Shown here: positions 24,401 through 31,890 of the stretch, in pieces
Layout of the letters: every line of letters begins with the position of its first letter
How positions within the stretch are numbered: position 1 is the stretch's first letter
From: an uncultured Lentisphaerota bacterium
GTDB taxonomy: Bacteria > Verrucomicrobiota > Kiritimatiellia > CAIQIC01
Length of the DNA stretch: 55,202 nucleotides
Assembly (NCBI GenBank): GCA_903912445.1
Contig: CAIWHP010000111.1
Coordinates: 1 to 55,202, forward strand
Reading direction: 5' to 3'
Translations under genes and position numbers: made by a program
Notes under the pieces: generated by a model
What the model saw: the letters and a program-made list of their open reading frames with translations, nothing else
Databases searched by the model: none
What the model was told of the DNA's origin: nothing

Positions 24401-24522
24401 CTCTCAGGCGGGCGGCTTCACCTCTGCGCACAACGAGGCCTGGCACACACGCTTATCTGAAATGGCCCGCCCCACCCCGCAAAGCAGCCATCGCCAACCG
24501 GCAATCTTCAAGCGTAGATTCG

Positions 24523-26304
24523 TCAGCGCGCTTTGAGCTTGGCGCGGGCGGCGTACTTCGTGTGCAGGATCTCGTGCGACTTGTGGCCGAGCGGATGGCC
24601 TAGGAATTCGGCGTACAGCTTCTGCACGGCCGGGTTCTCGTGGGACTTGCGCAGGTCGCGGTGCTCGTCCTCGGAGTAGATGGCGGCGATGCGCGCCTTG
24701 CGCGTGTCGTTGCCGGTCATGCGCGGCTGCCCGCCGCCGCCGATGCAGCCGCCGGGGCAGGTCATGATCTCGATGAAGTGGTACTGCACTTCGCCCTTCT
24801 TGATCCGCTCGATCACCTTGCGCGCGTTGCCGAGCCCGTGGGCAACGGCGACCTTCAGCGTCGCGCCGCGCAGGAACTCCCAGTCCGGCACGGTCTCGGT
24901 GATCGGAATGGAGGCTTCCTTGACGCCGTCGAGCCCCTCGATGGGCTTCACGTGGAGGTTTTCGAACGGGAAGGGTTTGCCGGTGACGATCTCGTAGGCG
25001 GTGCGGAGCGCGGCTTCCATCACGCCGCCGGTGTTCGCGAAGATGTCCGCGGCGCCGGTGGACTCGCCGAGCGGCGAATCCATCGTGCTGTCCGGCAGCG
25101 ACCGGAAATCGATGCCAGCCTGCGTGATCATGCGGCCGAGTTCGCGCGTGGTCAGCACGACATCGACGTCGCTGACGCCGCTGGAATTCATCTCCGGGCG
25201 GTTAGCCTCGGCCTTCTTGGCCGTGCAGGGCATGATGGACACCATGAAGATGTCCTCCGGCTTCTTGCCGATTTTCTGCGCGTAGTGGCTCTTGACCACG
25301 GCGCCCATCATCTGCTGCGGGCTCTTGCATGTGGAGAGGTTCGGCAGCATCTCGGGGTAGAAATATTCGGCGAAGCGGATCCAGCCCGGCGAGCAGCTCG
25401 TGAACATCGGGAGGTGCGCTTCCTGCTTCTCGACGAGCGCCTTCTTCAGGCGCAGCAGGAGTTCGGTGCCCTCTTCCATGATCGTGAGGTCGGCGGCGAA
25501 GTTCGTGTCGAACACGCCCTGGAAGCCGATCCGGCGGAGCGCCGACACCATCTTGCCCTTGACGCGCGTGCCGGGCGGATAGCCGAAGCACTCGCCGAGC
25601 GCCGCGCGGATCGCGGGCGCGGTCTGCACGACGACGTGCTTGGTCGGGTCGCCGAGCGCGGCCCAGACCTGCTCGATCTGGTCGTTCTCGATGATCGCGC
25701 CGACAGGACACACCGCGCCGCACTGGCCGCACTGGACACAGGCGACGCTATCGAGGTCCTTGTTGAAGGCCGGGCCGACGACGGTCTTGAAGCCGCGGTT
25801 CTGCGGGAAGAGCGCGGTGACGCCCTGCACCTCGCTGCAGACGGTGACGCAGCGGCGGCACAGGATGCACTTACCGGTATTGCGCCGGAGCGCCGGCGTG
25901 CTCGTGTCGAGCGCGCGCTTGCTCCGCTCGCCCTCGTACCGGTTCTCCGTCACGCCCACCTCGTGCGCGACGGCCTGCAGTTCGCAGTCCTCGCTGCGGT
26001 TGCAGGTCGTGCAGTCGCCGTCGTGCTCCGAGAGCAGCAGTTCGACGACCGTCTTGCGCGACTCGCGGACACGCGGCGTATTGGTGCGGATCTTCATGCC
26101 GTCGCTGACCGGCATGACACACGACGCGGCCAGGTCGCGCGCACCCTCGATCTCGACGAGGCACACGCGGCACGCGCCGATCGCCTGCACGTCCTTCAGG
26201 AAGCACAGCGTCGGGATGTGCACCCCGGCGGTACTCGCAGCGTCAAGGATGGTTGTCCCTTCCGCCACTTCGACTTCAATTCCATCGATGGTTACTTTGG
26301 GCAT
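24523..26304 (-). CDS. hydA: [FeFe] hydrogenase catalytic subunit HydA (NADH-linked, multimeric type)
   Basis: Catalytic subunit of a cytoplasmic trimeric [FeFe] hydrogenase (593 aa). Domain order: [2Fe-2S] plant-type ferredoxin with Cys34, 45, 48, 62; His-Cys [4Fe-4S] site H94, C98, C101, C107; two [4Fe-4S] clusters C146-149-152-156 and C189-192-195-199; then the H-cluster domain with L1 TSCSPGW (302-308), L2 MPCTAKKAE (358-366) and L3 EIMTCPGGCIGGGGQP (512-527). A short small-subunit-like tail follows. The HydA family oxidises or evolves H2 with NAD(P)H and ferredoxin. L1 carries Ser where the prototype TSCCPGW has the second Cys. Downstream of hydC-hydB and the inserted four-helix-bundle gene; maturases HydEFG are not in the window. 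Confidence 0.96.
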   Translation of the reverse strand: MPKVTIDGIEVEVAEGTTILDAASTAGVHIPTLCFLKDVQAIGACRVCLVEIEGARDLAASCVMPVSDGMKIRTNTPRVRESRKTVVELLLSEHDGDCTTCNRSEDCELQAVAHEVGVTENRYEGERSKRALDTSTPALRRNTGKCILCRRCVTVCSEVQGVTALFPQNRGFKTVVGPAFNKDLDSVACVQCGQCGAVCPVGAIIENDQIEQVWAALGDPTKHVVVQTAPAIRAALGECFGYPPGTRVKGKMVSALRRIGFQGVFDTNFAADLTIMEEGTELLLRLKKALVEKQEAHLPMFTSCSPGWIRFAEYFYPEMLPNLSTCKSPQQMMGAVVKSHYAQKIGKKPEDIFMVSIMPCTAKKAEANRPEMNSSGVSDVDVVLTTRELGRMITQAGIDFRSLPDSTMDSPLGESTGAADIFANTGGVMEAALRTAYEIVTGKPFPFENLHVKPIEGLDGVKEASIPITETVPDWEFLRGATLKVAVAHGLGNARKVIERIKKGEVQYHFIEIMTCPGGCIGGGGQPRMTGNDTRKARIAAIYSEDEHRDLRKSHENPAVQKLYAEFLGHPLGHKSHEILHTKYAARAKLKAR

Positions 26305-26320
26305 AGTTCGCTCCGCTCAT

Positions 26321-26753
26321 GTAAGATTTAAGATGTGAGAGGTTAGATGTTTCATTCCGCATTACGCTTCGCCGATTTCAAACCGGATGCAAAGATGGCC
26401 GTCAACTCGTTTGCTTCTTCGTGCAGCGGTTGCACGCGCGCCGCAGGCAGGATTTCGCCCGCGATGATTAACTCCAACCAGAAGGCGCTCTCATCGGCTT
26501 CTTCCAGCACCGTGCCTAGCTTGGAGATGAAGCCGGCCTTCGACTTGCCACGACAGGCGGAGCGATAATTTGCGCCCACCGAAGTGCCGCTCTTGACCAA
26601 CTGATAGGCGATCACACGCCCGGCTGGTGTGCGCGGCAGCGCGGCGCTAAGTGCCATCACCCGCAAGGCGAATTGCTGCGTCCTTTTTTTCAGTTCGTCG
26701 CTATTCACGTCCAGCCATCCGAAGATCTTACTTCTGACATCTCACATCTGACT
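26321..26753. mobile_element. candidate cassette: four-helix-bundle gene between inverted repeats
   Basis: The four-helix-bundle gene is bracketed by AGATGTGAGA (26331-26340) and its inverse TCTCACATCT (26740-26749). Imperfect similarity extends outwards and inwards (TAAGAT and TTAGATG on the left; reverse-complemented, CAGAAGTAAGATC on the right). The left repeat lies in the gap before hydA and the right repeat abuts the hydB stop codon. The cassette therefore fills the hydB-hydA junction without damaging either gene. Target-site duplications were not identified. Confidence 0.4.
26352..26708 (-). CDS. four helix bundle (S23/IVS-type) protein
   Basis: Member of the four helix bundle family first seen encoded in 23S rRNA intervening sequences (118 aa, family length). 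The signature Y-Q-L-V-K-S-G-T-S-V-G-A-N-Y-R-S-A is at residues 35-51, followed by S-K-L-G-T-V-L-E-E-A-D-E-S-A-F-W-L-E-L. The protein forms a pentameric basic-surfaced bundle in characterised homologues, related to the diversity-generating retroelement accessory Avd; cellular function is unknown. Its position between hydB and hydA, co-oriented and flanked by inverted repeats, suggests insertion rather than a role in hydrogenase biology. Confidence 0.9.
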   Translation of the reverse strand: MNSDELKKRTQQFALRVMALSAALPRTPAGRVIAYQLVKSGTSVGANYRSACRGKSKAGFISKLGTVLEEADESAFWLELIIAGEILPAARVQPLHEEANELTAIFASGLKSAKRNAE

Positions 26754-29700
26754 TCAATACGTGGCGCAGGTTTTCCCATAATCGCAGCGGAGGCAGCGTT
26801 TGGCCTGGCGCACGGCGACAGGCTCGGTCCACGGCATCTCCACCTCGTCGAAGTTGTTACGGCGGCGGTCCACGGCGATCAGCGGCAGCTTGTCGCGGGT
26901 ATAGGGTTCCGGGTCGGCATCGGGGTCGAACACGGTTTCGACGCCGGGCGCCGCGCGCCAGAAGGCGTGCTTCGCGCCGGTCAGGAACTCGTCCATGCCC
27001 ACGGCCGCCTTCTCGCCCGCGGCGACCGCCTCGATGACCGAGGAGGGCCCGGTGACGACATCGCCGCCGGCGAACAGCCACGGCACGGCGGTCTGGCACG
27101 AGACCGGATCCGCCTCGGGATAGGTCTTGTTGCGCAGCTTCACCTCGACGCCCTCGAGCAGCTTCTGCGTCTCCAGCGTCTGGCCGATGGCGGCGATGAT
27201 CTGGTCGGCTTCGATGACGAAGTCGGTGTCGGCCTGCGCCTCGGGGCGGCGGCGGCCGGAGCGGTCGAATTCGCCGAGCTTCATGCGGCGGCACTTGAGG
27301 CCGGCGACCTTGCCCTGCTTGAGGACGACCTCGACCGGCGCGGTCAACAGCTCCAGCTTCGCGCCCTCGTGCTCGGCCTCCTCGATCTCCTCGGCGTAGG
27401 CGGGCATCTCCTCGCGCGTGCGGCGGTAGACCACCGTCACGCTCTGCGCGCCGAGCCGCAGCGCGGTGCGCGCGGCATCGATCGCAGCGTTGCCGCCGCC
27501 GACGACGATCACCTTCTCGCCGACCGGCACGGAGCCGCGGATGTTGTACTGGCGCAGGAAGCGGATCGCCTCGGTGACGCCCTCGGCGTCCTCGCCGGGC
27601 ACGCCCATCTTGGTGCCGAGCGGCGCGCCGATGCCGAGGAAGATGGCCTCATAGCCTTCGTCCTTGAGCTGCGGGAGGGAGAAATCCTTCCCGAGCTTCT
27701 GGCCGGTGGAAATTTCCACGCCCATGCGCTCGATCATGCGGATTTCGCGCGCGAGGATCTCGCGCGGCAGGCGGTAGGACGGGATCGTCTGCGCCATCAT
27801 GCCGCCGGGCCGCGGCTCGCCCTCGAACACCTTCGGCATGTAGCCGAGGAGCGCGAGGAAGTAGGCGCAGGACAGCCCGGCCGGGCCGGCGCCGATGATC
27901 GCGACCTTGCGCTTCGCGTTGGCGGCGTTGTCGTGCACTTCCGGCAGCTGGATCGTGACTTCCTGGTCGACCATGAAGCGCTTGACGCCGCGGATGCTGA
28001 CGGCCTCGTCGAGCGTGGCGCGGCGGCAGTGATCTTCGCAGGTGTGGAAGCAGACGCGCGCGCAGGCCGCGGCGAACGGGTTGCGCTCGCGGTGGAGGCG
28101 CAGCGCCTCGGCGTAGCGCTTCTCGCCGACGAGCGAGACGAAGCCGGGGACATCCACGCCCGCGGGGCAAGCGCTCTGGCACGGCGCGCGCACGAGCGCG
28201 GCGCAGACGCCGGCCGGGCACTTCTTGTCGCGGATGTGCGCCACATACTCATCGCGGAAGTGGCGGATGGTGGAGAGCACCGGGTTCGCGGCGGTCTTGC
28301 CGAGGCCGCAGAGCGCGGTGTCCTTGATGCGGTTGCCCAGCTCGATCAGCTTCTCGATATCGCCCTCTGCGCCCTTGCCCTCGCAGATGCGCGTGACGAT
28401 CTCCAGCAGGCGCTTGGTGCCGACGCGGCAGGGCGGGCACTTGCCGCAGGATTCCTCCTGCACGAACTCGAGGAAGAAGCGCGCCACGTCCACCATGCAC
28501 GAGTCGGTGTCCATGACGATCAGGCCGCCGGAGCCCATGATCGCGCCGAGCTGCTGCAGGCTTTCGTAGTCGAGCGGGACGTTCAGGTGTTCCTTGGGGA
28601 TGCAGCCGCCCGAGGGGCCGCCGATCTGCGCGGCCTTGAACGGCTTGCCGCCCTTGATGCCGCCGCCGACGTCATAAATTAATTCACCGAGCGAGATGCC
28701 CACGGGCACCTCGACCAGGCCGGTGTTGTTCACGGCGCCCGCGAGCGCGAAGACCTTGGTGCCCTTGCTCTTCTCGGTGCCCATCGCCGCATACCACGGC
28801 GCGCCCTTGAGCAGGATCGCCGGCACGTTGGCGAACGTCTCGACGTTGTTGAGCACGGTCGGCAGCCCCCACAAGCCCTTGTTGGCCGGGAACGGCGGGC
28901 GCGGGCGCGGCTCGCCGCGCTTGCCCTCGATGGAGGTCATCAGCGCGGTCTCCTCGCCGCAGACGAACGCGCCGGAGCCCATGCGGATCTCGATGTCGAA
29001 CTCGAAGTCGCTGCCGAGAATCTTTTTCCCGAGCAGGCCGTATTGCCGCGCCTGGTCCAGCGCGCGGTTGAGGCGCTCGACCGCGATCGGATATTCCGCG
29101 CGGCAGTAGACGTAGCCGCGGCTCGCGCCGATCGCGTAGCCGGCGATCGCCATGCCCTCGACGACGCTGTGCGGGTCGCCCTCCAGCACGCTGCGATCCA
29201 TGAACGCGCCGGGGTCGCCCTCGTCGGCGTTGCAGACCACGTTCTTCTGGTCGCCCTTCGCGCGGCGCGTCAGGTTCCACTTCAGCCCCGTCGGGAAGCC
29301 GCCGCCGCCGCGCCCGCGCAGGCCCGACTGCATGACGGTCTCCACCACGGCCTCGGGCGTCAGGGTGCCGAGCACCTTGGCCAGCGCCGCGTAGCCGTCC
29401 ATCGCGATATATTCCTCGATCATCAGCGGGTCGATGATGCCACAGTTGCGCAACACGACCTTCTTCTGCTTCTGGAAATACTCGATGTCCTGCGGCTTCG
29501 GCTGCGCCTTGCCGGTGACCAAATCCTTGTGCACGAGCCGCATGACGACCTCGTGCTTGAGCAGGTGCTGCTGGACGATCTCCTTGATGTCCGCCGGCTT
29601 GAGGTCCTGGTAGAAGATGCCGTCGGGCATGACCTTGACCACCGGGCCGACCGCGCACGGGCCCATGCAGCCGGTCTCGATGACCTCCACCTTCTTCGCC

Positions 29701-29915
29701 AGCCCGTGCGCCGCGATTTCTTCGCGCAGCGCCGCGCTGATCGCCTGCGCGCCGCTGGCCAGGCAGCCGCCGCCGACGCACACCAGCACCTGCCGCGTCA
29801 CGCCTTCCGGCCCGTGGTGGGGGTGCTCGCCCTCAAGGCGCAGCGCGATCTCCGGCTGCATCCGGGCGTGCAGATCCTTCAGGTCCTGTGCATGTTTGAT
29901 TTTTTTTGTCGCCAT
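26754..29915 (-). CDS. hydB: HydB: NuoF-like diaphorase subunit fused to a GltD-type FAD oxidoreductase
   Basis: Large flavoprotein subunit (1053 aa). Residues 40-120: thioredoxin-like [2Fe-2S] domain with C46, C51, C83, C87. About 155-560: NuoF core with the glycine-rich NADH/FMN site GRGGGGFPTG (201-210), NADEGDPGA, and the SLBB/[4Fe-4S] ligands C490, C493, C496, C536. From about 562 the usual HydB C-terminal ferredoxin is replaced by a glutamate synthase small-subunit-like module: N-terminal Cys cluster region 566-630, FAD Rossmann GAGPAGLS (675-682), NAD(P)H Rossmann VGGGNAAIDAARTALRLG (805-822) and a late C-R-x-M-K. This gives two flavin sites and two pyridine nucleotide sites in one chain. 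It starts 4 bases after hydC stops. Confidence 0.93.
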   Translation of the reverse strand: MATKKIKHAQDLKDLHARMQPEIALRLEGEHPHHGPEGVTRQVLVCVGGGCLASGAQAISAALREEIAAHGLAKKVEVIETGCMGPCAVGPVVKVMPDGIFYQDLKPADIKEIVQQHLLKHEVVMRLVHKDLVTGKAQPKPQDIEYFQKQKKVVLRNCGIIDPLMIEEYIAMDGYAALAKVLGTLTPEAVVETVMQSGLRGRGGGGFPTGLKWNLTRRAKGDQKNVVCNADEGDPGAFMDRSVLEGDPHSVVEGMAIAGYAIGASRGYVYCRAEYPIAVERLNRALDQARQYGLLGKKILGSDFEFDIEIRMGSGAFVCGEETALMTSIEGKRGEPRPRPPFPANKGLWGLPTVLNNVETFANVPAILLKGAPWYAAMGTEKSKGTKVFALAGAVNNTGLVEVPVGISLGELIYDVGGGIKGGKPFKAAQIGGPSGGCIPKEHLNVPLDYESLQQLGAIMGSGGLIVMDTDSCMVDVARFFLEFVQEESCGKCPPCRVGTKRLLEIVTRICEGKGAEGDIEKLIELGNRIKDTALCGLGKTAANPVLSTIRHFRDEYVAHIRDKKCPAGVCAALVRAPCQSACPAGVDVPGFVSLVGEKRYAEALRLHRERNPFAAACARVCFHTCEDHCRRATLDEAVSIRGVKRFMVDQEVTIQLPEVHDNAANAKRKVAIIGAGPAGLSCAYFLALLGYMPKVFEGEPRPGGMMAQTIPSYRLPREILAREIRMIERMGVEISTGQKLGKDFSLPQLKDEGYEAIFLGIGAPLGTKMGVPGEDAEGVTEAIRFLRQYNIRGSVPVGEKVIVVGGGNAAIDAARTALRLGAQSVTVVYRRTREEMPAYAEEIEEAEHEGAKLELLTAPVEVVLKQGKVAGLKCRRMKLGEFDRSGRRRPEAQADTDFVIEADQIIAAIGQTLETQKLLEGVEVKLRNKTYPEADPVSCQTAVPWLFAGGDVVTGPSSVIEAVAAGEKAAVGMDEFLTGAKHAFWRAAPGVETVFDPDADPEPYTRDKLPLIAVDRRRNNFDEVEMPWTEPVAVRQAKRCLRCDYGKTCATY

Positions 29916-29919
29916 GGCC

Positions 29920-30456
29920 TCAAGCTCCCTTCGCCGCCGCGGCCGGCTGCATATGCTTTGCCAGAATTTCGCGGATCTTCGTCGGCTTCACCCGCTGGTG
30001 GACCTCGTCATCGATCGTGATCGCCGGCGCGAGCCCACAGGCGCCGAAGCACCGGGCCACCTCCAGCGTGTACTTGCGGTCGGCTGTCGTCTCGCCCACC
30101 TCGATGCCCAGTTCCTTCTTGAAGGCGTCCAGCACCTGCTTGCCGCCGCGGACGTAGCAGGCGGTGCCGAGGCAGACGCGGACCATGTGTTCGCCCCGCG
30201 GGCGGGTGGAGAAGAAGGAGTAGAAGGTGATGACGCCGGCGACCTCGCTGTAGGGCTTGTCGAGGGCCATGCTGATGTGTCGCACGACCTCGTCCGGCAG
30301 ATAGCCATAGAGCCCCTGCGCGATCTGCAGCACCGGAATCAGACCACCCGGCTTGTCCTTGTATTCCGCGATGATCTCGTCGAGCCGCCGCCGCAGTTCT
30401 TCCGGCGAGGCCGCTTCCGTGCACTGACAGGCGCTGTCTGGTTTATCCGTGAGCAT
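29920..30456 (-). CDS. hydC: HydC: NuoE-like [2Fe-2S] subunit of the [FeFe] hydrogenase
   Basis: Thioredoxin-like [2Fe-2S] protein (178 aa) of the NuoE/HydC family that passes electrons between the flavin subunit HydB and HydA. N-terminal helical region with L-D-E-I-I-A-E-Y and L-L-P/I-P-V-L-Q-I-A-Q; T-F-Y-S-F-F marks the family turn. Ligands are C95 and C100 in C-L-G-T-A-C and C136 and C140 in C-F-G-A-C. An additional Cys pair near the N-terminus (C10, C12) is not part of the cluster. First gene of the hydC-hydB-hydA unit; a -10-like TGTAAT lies about 35 bases upstream (complement of 30491-30496) but without a convincing -35. Confidence 0.95.
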   Translation of the reverse strand: MLTDKPDSACQCTEAASPEELRRRLDEIIAEYKDKPGGLIPVLQIAQGLYGYLPDEVVRHISMALDKPYSEVAGVITFYSFFSTRPRGEHMVRVCLGTACYVRGGKQVLDAFKKELGIEVGETTADRKYTLEVARCFGACGLAPAITIDDEVHQRVKPTKIREILAKHMQPAAAAKGA

Positions 30457-30746
30457 ATTTTTCTCCCACCCGCGAACTCAAGCGCGGTGCATTACAAGAA
30501 AAGCCGCCCGATTGCACGACTTTTCCGAAGGCGTAACGTCATCGCGTAAGGATTGTTGCCGGATCGATGACCCGGCCGGCCAAGCTGGCGCGCCAAGGGA
30601 ACCGTGCCGGCGTATTGGCCACGCCCCCGGCGCAATGCTTTTGGGGGAAGAACCAGCGCTGCAACGCTGCGAGAAAACACCTGTCCGGCCTTCCCCGAGG
30701 CTCAGAAAAAACCGCCGGCCCCGTTGCCCGGCCCGGTACAGCTGCG

Positions 30747-31181
30747 TCAGCCGGCCGTGATGTAGGCCTCAAGCTGGTTGATGATGAAGTCCTTCTCGTT
30801 CATCAGGTGCTTCACCACGTCGCCAATGGAGATCAGACCGACCACCTTGTTCTTCTGGACGACGGGCAGGTGGCGGATGCGGTTTGTGGTCATCAGCGCC
30901 ATGCACTCATCGATCTTCTGGTCGGGCGTGATGGTCCAGCGCGGGGTGGACATGATGTCGCGGACCTTGAGCTCGCGGCTCTTTTTCTCGGCGAGCACCA
31001 CCTTGTGCAGCAGGTCACGCTCGGAAACGATGCCATGCAACTTGCCCTTGGCATCCAGGACGAGCAACGCGCCGACGCCATACTTGGCCATCTGCTCGAC
31101 CGCCTCGTGCACCGTGTCGCCCGGCGCGCACGTGAAGATCTGGCGCCCCTTCCCATCCAATATGCGTTCCACCGTTGTCAT
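30747..31181 (-). CDS. paired CBS-domain protein
   Basis: Stand-alone CBS-pair (Bateman module) protein of 144 aa. First CBS about residues 8-65 (D-T-V-H-E-A-V-E-Q-M, G-A-L-L-V-L-D, G-I-V-S-E-R-D), second about 72-130 (V-R-D-I-M-S-T, R-H-L-P-V-V, V-G-L-I-S-I-G-D-V-V). Such modules bind AMP, ATP or SAM and often signal energy state. The start MTTVERIL follows a GAGCAGCA-rich leader and was preferred over long upstream frames. Located between the hydrogenase and ferritin genes on the same strand; a 290-base gap separates it from hydC, so a link is only suggestive. Confidence 0.9.
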   Translation of the reverse strand: MTTVERILDGKGRQIFTCAPGDTVHEAVEQMAKYGVGALLVLDAKGKLHGIVSERDLLHKVVLAEKKSRELKVRDIMSTPRWTITPDQKIDECMALMTTNRIRHLPVVQKNKVVGLISIGDVVKHLMNEKDFIINQLEAYITAG

Positions 31182-31315
31182 GTGCTGCTCCTGTTCGCCG
31201 CCACATCCTTGTGCGGCGGTGGCATTATACACGGCTGCCGTAATAAATAAAAGCGGCGCGCGGGGCAGACCGCCCACGCCCACAGGGGTGCACCGGTGGG
31301 CGCGGGCCTGGCGCC

Positions 31316-31810
31316 TCAGGCCTTGGCGCGTTTGCCCCACTGGTGGTCGAGCATGTACAGCTGGCCGGGTTTCTCGTAGAAGAGCTCCATTTCGGCAGCC
31401 AGTTCGTTGGTCCACTGCTCTTCTTCCACCTGCTCGCCGATGAACCAATGCAGCAGGACCTCGAGCGCGTAGTCGCCTTCCTTGCGCGCGAGGGCCATCA
31501 GCTTTTCGATGAGCGCCGTCGTGGCGCGCTCCACCGCCTGCACGCTTTGGATGGCCACCAGCGGATTCTTAAACGTGGACTGCGGCGCGTCCAAGGCGCC
31601 CAGTTTGACGACACCGCTGCGGTCCACCATGTGTTTGATGAACTTCTCGGCATGCCCGCGCTCATCGCCCGCCTGCTTGTTCAGCCAGGCCGCCAACCCG
31701 TGCAGATTCAAGCCCTCGAAATACAGCGCCACGGCCAGGTAGCGCTGCGCGTTGTTCTGCTCGTGCTGGATCTGCTGGTTCAACGCCTCCGCAATATTTT
31801 TCTTGATCAT
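31316..31810 (-). CDS. bacterial non-haem ferritin
   Basis: Iron-storage protein forming a 24-mer with ferroxidase sites (164 aa, FtnA length). Four-helix bundle with iron ligands visible in L-N-Q-Q-I-Q-H-E-Q-N (Glu17 region), G-D-E-R-G-H-A-E-K-F (Glu50, His53 region) and G-E-Q-V-E-E-E-Q-W on the later helix. No haem-binding Met as in bacterioferritin is apparent. Faces the same way as the CBS gene and argS. Together with FeoAB it gives uptake and storage of iron near the iron-rich hydrogenase locus. Confidence 0.93.
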   Translation of the reverse strand: MIKKNIAEALNQQIQHEQNNAQRYLAVALYFEGLNLHGLAAWLNKQAGDERGHAEKFIKHMVDRSGVVKLGALDAPQSTFKNPLVAIQSVQAVERATTALIEKLMALARKEGDYALEVLLHWFIGEQVEEEQWTNELAAEMELFYEKPGQLYMLDHQWGKRAKA

Positions 31811-31890
31811 AATCAGTTTCCAACCTTTCGTGCCCCAGTGTAGAGCAACAACCGCTGCTGTGCAAATTCACGGCGCGGCGGCCAACCGCT

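Noticed and set aside
26673-30020. Long plus-strand open frames opposite hydB
   Set aside because: Products are Ala/Asp/Arg/Leu-rich shadow sequences; hydB has a complete set of motifs on the other strand.
30457-30746. Possible gene between hydC and the CBS protein
   Set aside because: Only short, arginine-rich frames without start support; the stretch is probably the hydC leader plus spacer.
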